From DASSKA01 sp035765755 (GTDB taxonomy: Bacteria > Actinomycetota > Actinomycetes > Propionibacteriales > Nocardioidaceae), in assembly GCA_035765755.1 (NCBI GenBank), contig DASTWW010000081.1, forward strand, positions 1 through 49,269: a DNA stretch of 49,269 bases. Reading direction: 5' to 3'. Shown here piece after piece: positions 33,833 through 42,572 of this stretch (positions are counted from its first letter, which is position 1; each line of letters opens with the position of its first letter). A program made the position numbers and the translations under genes. The notes under the pieces were generated by a model. The model made no database searches. It was not told where the DNA came from and was given only the letters and a program-made list of their open reading frames with translations.

Positions 33833-34930
33833 CCCGAGGCCTCGACCTCGAGGTCGAGCCACGTGCCGAGGTCGCGGATCTCCCTGTCGACCGCGGCCCT
33901 CATGGTCGTGGTGAACGACGCGTCCTCGTGCACCGCGGCGACGCGCAGGACGCCGGCCTCCCGGTCGGCGGTCGCGTCGAGCTTGCCGACGAGCCGGTCG
34001 CCGTACAGGATCGGCAGCGCGTAGTACCCCCACCGGCGCTTGGCCTCCGGCTTGTACATCTCGAGCTGGTAGTCGAACTCGAAGATCTCCGCCAGCCGCT
34101 TGCGGTCCACCACCAGCCGGTCCAATGGCGACAGCAGCGCAGCGCGACCGCGGAACGGCCGGCCGAGCTGGTCGGGGTCGACCCGCCAGCTGCCCCGGAC
34201 GCCGTCGATGACCGCCGGCTCCCCGGCATCCGCGGCATCCAGCGGCTCGGCCGGACAGCTCGGTCCCGTCCCGCGCACGATCCCGAGTGCCTTCAGCCGC
34301 CGGCGGTCCCGCTCCGCGCGGGCCTCCGGCGCAGGCACGGCCGGCTCGTCGGGGTAGACCCGGTCGGCCAGGTCCCACAGCGGCGCCCGGTTCTCCCGCG
34401 AGGACACCGCCACCTCACCTCGTGCCTCCATGAAGGCCAGCAGCTTGGTGACGTTGCGGTTGTTGGTCCACCCGGTGGAGCGCCAGGGCACAGCGCAGCT
34501 GTCCGGGGAGCTCGCGCGCCGGCAGCGGCCCCTCCGACCGCAGCACTTGGAGGATCTCCTCGCGGCAGGCCCTGTTCACCTCGACCCAGTCGCCGATCTC
34601 GACCTGCCAGTCGCGCAACGGCTGCTGGCCGGGCCAGGCGGCCAGTTCCGCGCGGTAGAGCGCGATATCCTCGGCGGGTCGGATCATGCCCTGGAGCTCC
34701 ACGACCGTGCGGTCCACGAGCAGTGCTTCCAGGTCGGCGGGGGAGTACGACGAGCCGAGGCGGCTCCAGCACACGATCTCCGGGCTGGGTGCCACCGCGG
34801 CGGTCAGATCGACCTGGACACAGGTGAGGTGCCGGATCACCTCGAGCAGATCGGTCGGACGCGGCGCGTCGAGCAGCTGCGCGCGCACCGCGATGCGACG
34901 GGCTTCCTGGCGGGACAGCCGGTGGACCAT
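33829..34930 (-). pseudogene. AlkZ-like winged-helix DNA-binding/glycosylase gene, frameshifted
   Basis: The N-terminal part from ATG 34930 (MVHRLSRQEARRIAVRAQLL, then CVQVDLTAAVAPSPEIVCWSR) and the C-terminal part (CAVPWRSTGWTNNRNVTKLLAFM, then FEFDYQLEMYKPEAKRRWGYYALPIL) belong to the HTH_42/AlkZ family of interstrand-crosslink DNA glycosylases. They lie in different frames. The switch falls at a GGGG run (34505-34508): removing one G turns the junction into ELPDSCAVPWRSTGW, exactly as the family reads. A single homopolymer insertion thus breaks the gene, in nature or in the assembly. Confidence 0.86.
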
Positions 34931-34989
34931 GGTCAGCAGGGTAGGGGAGCATCCGGACGCTCGGCGTCCGCAATGAGCCCGCGGGACGG

Positions 34990-35748
34990 CTACCCGCGGC
35001 GGCCTCGGGGAAGCAGGAACGACACGATCAGCACGAGCGCGCCGGCCACCGCCACGGGGACAAGGATGGAGATCACCGTCGGGTACGACGCGCCGCCCGC
35101 CACCGCGGCCAACGCATCGGCCCAGGGCTGGTGCGACACCAGGCCGGCCAGCCCCGGGATGGCCCACCACAGCACCGCGGTGGCGGCGCAGCTGGCCAGG
35201 ATGGTCCAGCCCACGCCGCCCAGCGTCCGTCGCCGGTGCCGCGAGATCAGCAGCGCGAGCAGCAGCAGCGCGACCGCGGCGATCCCGCCGACCCAGGCGA
35301 CGGTCCGCGCGGTGTGCCGCGCCTCGGCGTAGCGGTGCGCGACCGGCCGTGGCAGGTGCACCGTGACCGGGCCGCCCACGGCAGCCAGGATCGAGGCTGC
35401 AGGTGCTTCGCCGTGGGTGCGCAGCCAGCGCTCCAGCTGGTGCCGGAGCGGCGCCAGCTGGACCGTGCCGTCGGCCTGGATCCGCACGTGCTTCACCGCA
35501 GCGTCGAACTTCCGGTTCCGGGCGATCTTGTTGAGATCGTCCTGCACCGGCGATGGCAGGGTCTCGTAGCCGGGCACGACCGCGGCGAGGATTCGGTGGC
35601 GCAGCGCCGGCTGCTGGAGCGCGGAGGAGATCACCTGTCCCGAGCCGTGGGTGCTCAGCGCGGTCTGCGAGGCGACGTACGCCGTCAGCGCCACCGTCCC
35701 GACGACGGCGGCGAGCAGGAGCGCCAGGGCTGTGAGGAAGGAGCGCAT
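34990..35748 (-). CDS. Putative membrane protein with extracytoplasmic loop
   Basis: 252-aa integral membrane protein. Hydrophobic segments are near residues 3-25 (SFLTALALLLAAVVGTVAL), 140-160 (VAWVGGIAAVALLLLALLIS), 170-190 (WTILASCAATAVLWWAI) and 218-240 (ISILVPVAVAGALVLIVSF). Between the first and second lies a polar extracellular loop of about 110 residues with an Asp/Lys-rich centre. No family is identified with confidence. ATG 35748, preceded by GAGGGC, is chosen because the upstream extension is basic and antisense-like. Confidence 0.75.
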   Translation of the reverse strand: MRSFLTALALLLAAVVGTVALTAYVASQTALSTHGSGQVISSALQQPALRHRILAAVVPGYETLPSPVQDDLNKIARNRKFDAAVKHVRIQADGTVQLAPLRHQLERWLRTHGEAPAASILAAVGGPVTVHLPRPVAHRYAEARHTARTVAWVGGIAAVALLLLALLISRHRRRTLGGVGWTILASCAATAVLWWAIPGLAGLVSHQPWADALAAVAGGASYPTVISILVPVAVAGALVLIVSFLLPRGRRG

Positions 35749-35798
35749 GCCCTCATCGTGCCTCCCCGGTCCGAGCGGCGAGGTGGTCGGGTACGGCC

Positions 35799-36440
35799 TC
35801 AGGGCGTGACGGTCAGCGGCACGGGGGCCGAGGCCGTCCGCTCTCCGTCGACGTCCAGCAGCACGACGAGGTGCCACGGACCCGGGGGCACCGCGTAGCC
35901 GAGCCGCGGGACCACCGAGTCCGTCCCGACCAGCACCGGCACCTCGGTGCCGCTGCCCGCTTCGACCGCGAACCCCACGAACGGCAGGTTCTGGGCTCCG
36001 ACGTAGCGGCCCACCACGGCTCCCGCGTCGTCGACTACTGCCGACTGAAGCTGCCCGTTGGTGCTGAGGACCTTCTTCTCCTGCGAGTGGTTCACCACCC
36101 GCACCCGCGATATGGCGCTCCGCCCGCTGCGGACCGACAGCGGGGTGATCGCCTCCACGCTCAGCCCCAGGGAGTCCGCCGGAGTCTCGGGCAGCGTCCG
36201 GAGCGGGCCAGCGTCGAAGTCCCGGCCGGGGAAGCGGATAGCGCCGACCTCGAGGTCGACCGTCTCGCCGTACTTCTCGTGCAGCGTGGCCGCGATGTCG
36301 CTCGCCCAGCTGGCCAAGTGGATCGCGAAGGTTCCCGTCTCGGGACGGTCACTGCTGGGGTCGGGGTAGCCGAGCAGGGCATCCGGCGTCTCCTCGGAGA
36401 TCCGTCGGAGGTCCACGCGCAGCTCGCTCCACCCCGCCAC
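35799..36440 (-). CDS. Hypothetical protein
   Basis: 213-aa soluble protein that I do not recognise. The N-terminal 80 residues are helical and acidic (DLRRISEETPDALLGYPDPS, then HLASWASDIAATLHEKYGE). The C-terminal part is beta-rich with an immunoglobulin-like feel (SRVRVVNHSQEKKVLSTNG, then GPWHLVVLLDVDGE). There is no signal peptide. The start is GTG 36440 with no strong ribosome-binding site. It is 50 bases from the membrane-protein gene on the same strand and could be co-transcribed with it. Confidence 0.7.
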   Translation of the reverse strand: MAGWSELRVDLRRISEETPDALLGYPDPSSDRPETGTFAIHLASWASDIAATLHEKYGETVDLEVGAIRFPGRDFDAGPLRTLPETPADSLGLSVEAITPLSVRSGRSAISRVRVVNHSQEKKVLSTNGQLQSAVVDDAGAVVGRYVGAQNLPFVGFAVEAGSGTEVPVLVGTDSVVPRLGYAVPPGPWHLVVLLDVDGERTASAPVPLTVTP

Positions 36441-36525
36441 GTCGCGAGGTTAGCGACCCGAAGCCGCGGCCGCTACGACTACTCCTTCATGCCGGGGGGC
36501 CCCGACGCGCCGGCCTTCTGCTGCC

Positions 36526-36897
36526 TCACCCCTGTCGTTGCTCGGGAACCGAGGCCTCCTCGAGAGCCACGGCAACCCCGAACGCACCGCGCAGGATCTT
36601 GCCGGCGGCTGCGGCGACCCGGGCGCTGCCCACCATCGGGGCGATGCCGATGAGGACGCCCTGCACGTCCTCGACGGTGACCCCGGCGTCCGCGGCGAGA
36701 CCGAGGTTCATCACGTACGACACCGGGGCGGCGTCCATGGCCACGAGCGCCGCCAGCCGGGTCAGGAAGTAGGTCTTCTCGTCGAGCCCGGACCCTTCCA
36801 GCGAGTCCAGGTTCATAGCGATCAGGCGCTCCAGGACGGGGGCATCGCCCTGGGCGATGCTGCCGAGTGTGCCTTCCGGAGCGGTCTGCGAGGTCAC
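36526..36897 (-). CDS. Carboxymuconolactone decarboxylase-like (AhpD-fold) protein
   Basis: 123-aa helical protein of the carboxymuconolactone decarboxylase/AhpD superfamily, with LDEKTYFLTRLAALVAMDA and the GVTVEDVQGVLIGIAPMVG helix typical of the fold. No CxxC is present, so AhpD-type peroxidase-reducing activity is unlikely. The start is GTG 36897 following GGAAGAGGG. CMD proteins are one of the three enzyme types linked to ECF41 sigma factors; an ECF41 gene lies 5 kb away, but no ECF41-type promoter was found in front of this gene. The IS110 element adjoins its 5' side. Confidence 0.85.
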   Translation of the reverse strand: MTSQTAPEGTLGSIAQGDAPVLERLIAMNLDSLEGSGLDEKTYFLTRLAALVAMDAAPVSYVMNLGLAADAGVTVEDVQGVLIGIAPMVGSARVAAAAGKILRGAFGVAVALEEASVPEQRQG

Positions 36898-37130
36898 TGG
36901 TGCACCCTCTTCCTGGCGGGCATCGAGATGATGCCTGTTGTTCGGACTCGGTGAGGGTCGGGGTGACGGCCTGGCGAGGTCGCTCGCGAAGGGCCAGCAT
37001 GACACCGCCGCCCCCGGCTCTCCTGAGGCTGTAGACCGGCATCAGAAGGACGCGCCGCAGAGCGCCAGTCAGTGACCGCCCGGCAGGCAGCCTCCTCACC
37101 GAGTCGTCGCTGCCAACTCAAGGAGAGTCC
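36898..37130 (+). ncRNA. Candidate IS110 left end with bridge-RNA region
   Basis: The 233 bases between the CMD-like gene and the IS110 transposase. IS110-group elements carry their bridge RNA in the non-coding left end upstream of the transposase, so this is the expected place. Local inverted repeats include GCGAG/CTCGC around 36974-36987 within a longer CTGG...CCAG stem, and GGCAG...CTGCC (about 37082-37112). The exact element boundary and guide loops cannot be fixed by eye, so this is inferred from position. Confidence 0.3.
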
Positions 37131-38378
37131 TTGTCTGACTGCTTGTCTGCGCCGGTCGCGTTGTTCCACGTCGGGATCGACTGGGCGGCCGAAACCCACG
37201 CTGTGTGCGTCCTCGACGACGCCGGCCGGGTGAAGTCCACCTTCACCATCACCCATACCGCCGAGGGGTTCACCGACCTGATCCGCAGGCTCGGCAAGCT
37301 CGGTGACCGGGCTGATGTGTCGGTCGCGATCGAGCGGCCCGACGGGCGACTGGTCGACGCCCTGCTCGAGGCCGGTCACCCGGTAGTGCCGGTCAGCCCG
37401 AACGCGATCAAGGCCTGGCGCGACGGCGAGGTGGTCTCCGGCGCCAAGTCCGACGCCGGCGACGCCGTGGTCATCGCCGAGTACCTGCGGCTGCGCCAGC
37501 ACCGGCTGCGGGTCGCGGTCCCGTTCAGCGACCAGACCAAAGCACTGCGCACCACGGTCCGCACCCGCGGCGACCTCGTCGAGATGCGGGTCGCAGCCAC
37601 CAACCAGCTGGCCGCGCTGTTGGACATGCACTGGCCCGGCGCCAAGGCGATCTTCGCCGACGTGGAGTCGCCGATCGCGCTGAAGTTCCTCACCCGCTAC
37701 CCGACCCCGAACGCCGCAGCCCGGCTCGGGGAGAAACGCATCGCCGCGTTCTGCACCGCCAACGGCTACTCCGGCCGCCGCCCGGCCAGCGAGCTGCTCG
37801 CCCGGCTCCGCGACGCACCCGCGGGCACCACCAGCCCGGCACTCACCGACGCCTTCAAACACACCGTGCTGGCCCTGGTCGGCGTGCTCACCGCCCTCAA
37901 CGCCGCGATCAAGGACCTCGACAACACCGTGGCCACCCACCTCGGGGAGCACCCGGACGGGAAGATCTTCACGTCGCTGCCAAGGTCGGGTCGGATCAAC
38001 GCCGCCCAGATGCTCGCCGAGTGGGGCGACTGCCGAGAAGCCTACGACTCCGCCGACGCCGTCGCCGCCCTCGCCGGACTCACCCCGGTAACCAAGGAAT
38101 CCGGCAAACACCGAGCGGTCAGCTTCCGCTGGGCCTGCAACACCCGCTTCCGGGTCGCGATGACCACGTTCGCCGACAACAGCCGACACGCCAGCCCCTG
38201 GGCGACCGACATCTACGACCGAGCCCGCGCCAGCGGCAAAGACCATCCCCACGCGATCCGCATCCTGGCCCGCTCCTGGACCCGCGTCATCTACCGCTGC
38301 TGGCAAGACCACGTGCCCTACAACACCGCCAACCACGGCGCCGTCCAACGACTCGGCCAACCGCCGCAAACGGCCTGA
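37131..38378 (+). CDS. IS110-family transposase (DEDD recombinase)
   Basis: 415-aa RuvC-like recombinase, full length. The DEDD residues are in HVGIDWAAE, VAIERPDG and AKSDAGDAVV. The C-terminal Tnp_2 domain has the reactive-serine region around FTSLPRSGRINAAQMLAEWGD and SADAVAALAGLTPVTKESGK. The start is TTG 37131, strongly supported by AAGGAGAG just before it. The reading frame is intact, so the element may be active, moving with its bridge RNA without terminal inverted repeats. Confidence 0.95.
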   Translation: MSDCLSAPVALFHVGIDWAAETHAVCVLDDAGRVKSTFTITHTAEGFTDLIRRLGKLGDRADVSVAIERPDGRLVDALLEAGHPVVPVSPNAIKAWRDGEVVSGAKSDAGDAVVIAEYLRLRQHRLRVAVPFSDQTKALRTTVRTRGDLVEMRVAATNQLAALLDMHWPGAKAIFADVESPIALKFLTRYPTPNAAARLGEKRIAAFCTANGYSGRRPASELLARLRDAPAGTTSPALTDAFKHTVLALVGVLTALNAAIKDLDNTVATHLGEHPDGKIFTSLPRSGRINAAQMLAEWGDCREAYDSADAVAALAGLTPVTKESGKHRAVSFRWACNTRFRVAMTTFADNSRHASPWATDIYDRARASGKDHPHAIRILARSWTRVIYRCWQDHVPYNTANHGAVQRLGQPPQTA

Positions 38379-38745
38379 GGTTGACTCAGAGGGTGTCATG
38401 GGTCCTCCAGGCGGTCGGGATCAACGGTCACCGCCAATCTGGCCGACGCCTGCCATCGGGGCATCACCCGCTCCGGATGAGGCAACCGACCCGAGCTCCC
38501 GTCCGTCGTACCCCTGCCGATCAGGCCTTGCCCCATCCCCTCGTACGCTCGATGGTGCCCATGGATCTGCTGGTCCAGTACGTCGCGAAGGCTGCGCAGG
38601 CGCGAAGGCTTCACGCCGCGAGCGCGGGGTATGTTGCGGGTGAGGGCCTTCCAGGAGCGGGAGTGCGAGCGATGCCCATCGGCCGTTTCGCAGCGAACAC
38701 TTCGGCGCGCGTCGCGACGGATCGGGAAACACGCGGAGCCGCCGA
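38379..38745. other. Right flank of IS110, no gene seen
   Basis: 367 bases between the transposase stop and the fusion-protein gene. The first few dozen bases must contain the short right end of the IS110 element, whose exact border cannot be seen. The rest holds only arginine-rich frames on both strands that I reject as genes. Confidence 0.5.
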
Positions 38746-41151
38746 GTGAGGGGGCGCGAGTCAGGGAACCAACCGGGCATGGGTTCCAGCGGCCGCTACA
38801 CCCGACTGCGCCTCTCGATGGGGCGGCACCCGCTCGACCTGACCCTGATCGCCGTGGCCGCCGGTGTCGTGCTCGGCTGCCTGGTGGCCGCGAGCCAGTC
38901 GTCGGTGAACCCCGTCGAGTCGGCGATCTTCACCCAGATCGAGCAGCTGCCGGCCTGGTCGACGCCGGGGTGGGGCGCGATCACCTGGATCGGCTCCTGG
39001 CCGGGCATCGTCGTGGCGGTCGGCATCGCGCTGTACCTCGCCCGGATCCGGATGGCCGCCGCGCTCGCCGCCGCCGGGGCGGTCAGCTGGGTGCTCGCGC
39101 TGGTGATCTCCTGGCTGGTCGGCCCCAGACCGGTGCCCCCTTGGCTGATGAACCACGCGCTGCGCGCACCCGACCACGGCGGCTTCCCGTTCCCGGCGGT
39201 GGAGGTCGCCGTCATCGCCGCGCTGGCCACCGCGGCCGGGCCGTACGTCGGACGGCTGACCCGACAGCTGCTGTGGGGCCTGGTCGTGCTGGTCGCGGTC
39301 GCCGACGTGTTCTTGGGCCAGAACCTGCCGCTGGGAGTGTTCGCGGGTGCGGTGCTCGGCTGGGGCACCGGCCGGCTGGTGCACCTGGTGCTCGGCGCGC
39401 CCGGCCGCCGCGCCTCCGAGCAGACCGTGCTGGTGGCCCTGCGCGAGAGCGGGCTGCGTCCGGACTCGGTGGTCACCACAGGGCGTAGCCTGCTCCGCCC
39501 GGAGAAGTTCGAGGTGCTGACCACCGACGGCCAGCGGCTGCAGATGAAGCTGGTACGCCGGCTGCACCGGGTCGCCGGCCCCGGCCACAAGCTGCGCCGG
39601 GTGGTGGCCTCGCTCGACGTGGAGCACGAGCCCCGGCTGTCGACACCGCGGCACGAGGTGGAGCACGAGGCGTACGTCACGCTGCTCGCCGAGCGGGCCG
39701 GGATCGGCGTGTCTCCCGTGCTGCTCGCCGGCGAGATCGAGCACGGCCCGCCGTTCCTGATCCGAAGGTGCGTCGAGGGCAGGCCGCTGTCCTCCCTGGC
39801 CGCGCACGACGTCGACGAGACGCTGCTGGACCGGATCTGGAAGGACATCACCCGGCTGGAGGACCAGCACATCGCCCACCACGACCTGCGCGCCGCGAAC
39901 ATCCTCGTCGACCGAGAGGGCTGCCCGCGGATCACCGACTTCACCTTCAGCCGGGCCGGGGGACCACCGGACCAGGCCGCCCAGGACGTCGCCGAGGCCC
40001 TGGTCTCACTGGTGTCCGTGGTCGGGGTGGACCGGGCGGTGGACAGCGCGGTGCGCTGCCTGCCGCCGGAGAAGCTCGAGCAGTCACTGCCCTACCTGCA
40101 GTGGCTGGCACTGCACCGGCGGATCAAGCGGCAGGTGGAGGGCGGCAAGATCACCGTCACCTACCTGCGCGAGTCGCTGGCCGAGGCGATCGGCGTGCCA
40201 CCGCCGTCGTTCCGGTCGCCCGTGCGACCCTCCACGCTGGGAATGCTGCTCGCCGGCGGGGTGGCGGTCTACCTGCTGCTTCCCCAGCTCTCCAGCATGT
40301 CCGACGTGGCCGACTCCATGGAACACGCAAGCTGGGCCTGGCTGGCGGTGGCAACGGTCACCGGCCTGCTGGCGATCGTCGCCTCGGCGTACACCGTGCT
40401 CGGCTCCACGCCGCTGCACCTGCCGGTCGGCAAGACCATCGCGGTGCAGATCGCCGCCGCGTTCACCGGGCGGACCACCGCGGCGGGGGTCGGGTTCTAC
40501 GGCGTCAACCTGGTGTTCCTCGAGCGGCTGGGCCTGCGGCGTGCCCACGCGGTCGGCGTGATCGTGCTGAACCGGGTAGCGATGGGGGTGGTCAGCGCGG
40601 TGCTCACCGCTCTGGGCGTGCTGGTGATCGGCAACGCGGTGCCGGTCGGCGACATCAGCCCACCGACCAGCCCGGCGGTGCTGGCCGGGATCGGTGCGGT
40701 GGTGGTCGCCACGGTCGCGGTGCTCGCCTCGCCGTTCGGGCGGCGCAAGGTGTGGCGGCCGGCGGTGAACGGGGCGCGGGAGACCATCCGGGAGCTGCTG
40801 CCGGTGCTGCGGCACCCGGTGAAGACCGCCGAGCTGTTCGGGGGAGGGGTGGTGTTCCTGGTGCTGTCCGCCTACGGCCTGGTGGCCACGCTGACCGCGT
40901 TCGGGGCGGAGTTCTCGGTGCTGCCGGTGATGGCGGTCTTCGTGGTCGGCTCCACACTCGGGCAGATCGCGCCCACCCCGGGCGGGCTGGGTGCGGTGGA
41001 GGCCGCGCTGGTGGCCGGGCTGACGGCGCTCGGGATCGCCCCCGGGGTCGCGGTCGCGGCGGTGCTGACGTCGCGGGTGCTGACTTTCTGGCTCCCCGTG
41101 CTGCCCGGGATCGCGGCGTTCCGGACGCTGCAGCACCACGGCGTGGTGTGA
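38746..41151 (+). CDS. PAP2-like / kinase-like / LPG-synthase-type flippase fusion membrane protein
   Basis: 801-aa, three-part protein. Residues about 25-230 are a multi-helix domain laid out like PAP2 phosphatases, but the signature residues are lost (GHxFPSGH reads GGFPFPAVEV; GQHLPLD reads GQNLPLGV). Residues about 240-490 form a protein-kinase/APH-like domain with HHDLRAANILV and DFTFSRAG. From about 500 on comes the UPF0104/LPG_synthase_TM flippase domain with IAPTPGGLGAVEAALVAG. It may move a lipid-linked molecule across the membrane under control of the soluble domain. The start is uncertain: GTG 38746 or ATG 38779. Confidence 0.87.
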   Translation: MRGRESGNQPGMGSSGRYTRLRLSMGRHPLDLTLIAVAAGVVLGCLVAASQSSVNPVESAIFTQIEQLPAWSTPGWGAITWIGSWPGIVVAVGIALYLARIRMAAALAAAGAVSWVLALVISWLVGPRPVPPWLMNHALRAPDHGGFPFPAVEVAVIAALATAAGPYVGRLTRQLLWGLVVLVAVADVFLGQNLPLGVFAGAVLGWGTGRLVHLVLGAPGRRASEQTVLVALRESGLRPDSVVTTGRSLLRPEKFEVLTTDGQRLQMKLVRRLHRVAGPGHKLRRVVASLDVEHEPRLSTPRHEVEHEAYVTLLAERAGIGVSPVLLAGEIEHGPPFLIRRCVEGRPLSSLAAHDVDETLLDRIWKDITRLEDQHIAHHDLRAANILVDREGCPRITDFTFSRAGGPPDQAAQDVAEALVSLVSVVGVDRAVDSAVRCLPPEKLEQSLPYLQWLALHRRIKRQVEGGKITVTYLRESLAEAIGVPPPSFRSPVRPSTLGMLLAGGVAVYLLLPQLSSMSDVADSMEHASWAWLAVATVTGLLAIVASAYTVLGSTPLHLPVGKTIAVQIAAAFTGRTTAAGVGFYGVNLVFLERLGLRRAHAVGVIVLNRVAMGVVSAVLTALGVLVIGNAVPVGDISPPTSPAVLAGIGAVVVATVAVLASPFGRRKVWRPAVNGARETIRELLPVLRHPVKTAELFGGGVVFLVLSAYGLVATLTAFGAEFSVLPVMAVFVVGSTLGQIAPTPGGLGAVEAALVAGLTALGIAPGVAVAAVLTSRVLTFWLPVLPGIAAFRTLQHHGVV

Positions 41152-41157
41152 CGAGGG

Positions 41158-41535
41158 TCAGTGCCAGTAGGCGAAGTACGCACCCACCAGGGTCGGCAGC
41201 CAGCCGAGCAGCAGCCACGGGCTGAGCAGCGGCTTGCGGTGGATGGCCAGCGCGGCGACGACCGCGCACACTCCGGTGACCCCGGCCAGCAGGAGCAGCG
41301 GGAGGCGGCCGCCCTGGTGGGCGGGGCTCGCGGTGAGCGCGGCGAGCACGATGCCGCCGGCGAAGTGCGCGATGGTCACCATCGTGAGCGTGGAGATCAC
41401 CCAGCGCTGCACTTGGGTCAGGGTCATCGGCTCGGCCCGCCGCGGCGGGGGCGGGTTGTCCCAGTCGATCAGGTGTCGGGGCTTGCGCCGCTCGGGTGGC
41501 TTCGAACCGTCGACCAGCAGGTCGTCTCCGCTCAT
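41158..41535 (-). CDS. Small membrane protein, 125 aa
   Basis: A small protein with a 45-residue basic/proline-rich cytoplasmic N-terminus (PPERRKPRHLIDWDNPPPPRR) and three predicted membrane helices (STLTMVTIAHFAGGIVLAAL, LLLLAGVTGVCAVVAALAI, WLLLGWLPTLVGAYFAYW). The start is ATG 41535 with AGGGA upstream; an earlier in-frame codon would add antisense-like residues. It is convergent with the flippase fusion gene. No family recognised. Confidence 0.8.
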   Translation of the reverse strand: MSGDDLLVDGSKPPERRKPRHLIDWDNPPPPRRAEPMTLTQVQRWVISTLTMVTIAHFAGGIVLAALTASPAHQGGRLPLLLLAGVTGVCAVVAALAIHRKPLLSPWLLLGWLPTLVGAYFAYWH

Positions 41536-41678
41536 GTGTGTCCCTGGGGGTTCGCGCACCGACGATTGGTGCATCAACTATTGACAGTTTAACGAATCGA
41601 CCAAGGCGGGGCATCCGCACGGACCCGGCCGCCCCGTCCGTCGTACGACGGGAGGAGGGACGGTGCGAGGATCGGGGC

Positions 41679-42572
41679 ATGCACGATGCGGCGCCGGCGG
41701 AGGCTGAGCCCAGAGACCCCTACCTGCAGCACCGGCCGCACCTGCTCGGGGTGGCGTACCGGATCCTCGGCTCCCACGCCGAGGCCGAAGACGTGGTCCA
41801 GGAGGTCTGGCTGCGCTGGAACGCCGACCAGGACCGGGTGGAGAACGCCAAGGCGTGGCTGCTGACTGTCACCACCCGGCTGGCCGTGGACCGGCTGCGC
41901 CGGGCGAGGGCCCGCCGGGAGAGCTACGTCGGCCCCTGGCTGCCCGAGCCGGTGCGCACGAGACCCGACATCGCCGAGGACCTGGTCCGCGCCGACAGCG
42001 TCAGCATGGCGATGCTGGTGGTGCTGGAGGCGCTGTCCCCGCTGGAGCGGGCGGTCTTCGTGCTGCACGAGGCGTTCGCCTACGGGCATGCCGAGGTCGC
42101 CCAGATCCTCGGCCGCACCGAGCCCGCGGTGCGCCAGCTGCTGAAGCGGGCCCGCGACCACGTGGCCGCCGACCGGCCCCGCTACGACACCGACCGGGCC
42201 ACCCGCCAGGTGGTGACCGAGCGCTTCCTGCAGGCCTGCCTCGACGGCGACGTCGACTCGCTGCTGGAGGTGCTCGCGCCCGACGTCCAGCTGGTCAGCG
42301 ACACCGGAGGCCTGGGCAAGGCCCCGCTGCGGATCATCGACGGGATCGAGAAGGTGCTCCGGTTCTTCCTGGCCGTCGCCCAGCAGCCGCTGCCGGACCA
42401 GCGCCTCGAGCTCACCGACGTCAACGGCGCACCGGCTGTGATCGCCTGGTCCGGAGCCGAGCCGAAGTACGTCGCGGTGCTGGACCTGCGGCAGGGCCGC
42501 ATCGAGAGCATCAAGCTCGCCGCGAACCCCGACAAGCTCACCGGTGTCGCGTCCGGGACGGTGCTCACATGA
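41679..42572 (+). CDS. ECF41-group RNA polymerase sigma factor (SigJ-like)
   Basis: 297-aa sigma factor. Sigma2 is at residues about 20-80 (SHAEAEDVVQEVWLRW), the ECF41 linker motif WLPEPV at 87-92, and sigma4 around 120-160 (GHAEVAQILGRTEPAVRQLLKRA). A SnoaL-like C-terminal domain of about 120 residues follows and carries the ECF41 signature NPDKL at 283-287. This fused domain both activates and restrains the sigma factor, replacing a separate anti-sigma factor. The start is ATG 41679. Adenosine deaminase overlaps its stop by four bases. An exact ECF41-type promoter precedes the epimerase 1.9 kb downstream. Confidence 0.95.
   Translation: MHDAAPAEAEPRDPYLQHRPHLLGVAYRILGSHAEAEDVVQEVWLRWNADQDRVENAKAWLLTVTTRLAVDRLRRARARRESYVGPWLPEPVRTRPDIAEDLVRADSVSMAMLVVLEALSPLERAVFVLHEAFAYGHAEVAQILGRTEPAVRQLLKRARDHVAADRPRYDTDRATRQVVTERFLQACLDGDVDSLLEVLAPDVQLVSDTGGLGKAPLRIIDGIEKVLRFFLAVAQQPLPDQRLELTDVNGAPAVIAWSGAEPKYVAVLDLRQGRIESIKLAANPDKLTGVASGTVLT

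Noticed and set aside
36898..37130. ECF41 promoter in front of the carboxymuconolactone decarboxylase-like gene
   Set aside because: No TGTCACA-N16-CGTC or near match found on the minus strand upstream of its start, so it is not placed in the ECF41 circuit.
41581..41586. TTGACA as a -35 for the ECF41 sigma gene
   Set aside because: A perfect -35 hexamer, but no acceptable -10 lies 16-19 bases downstream.
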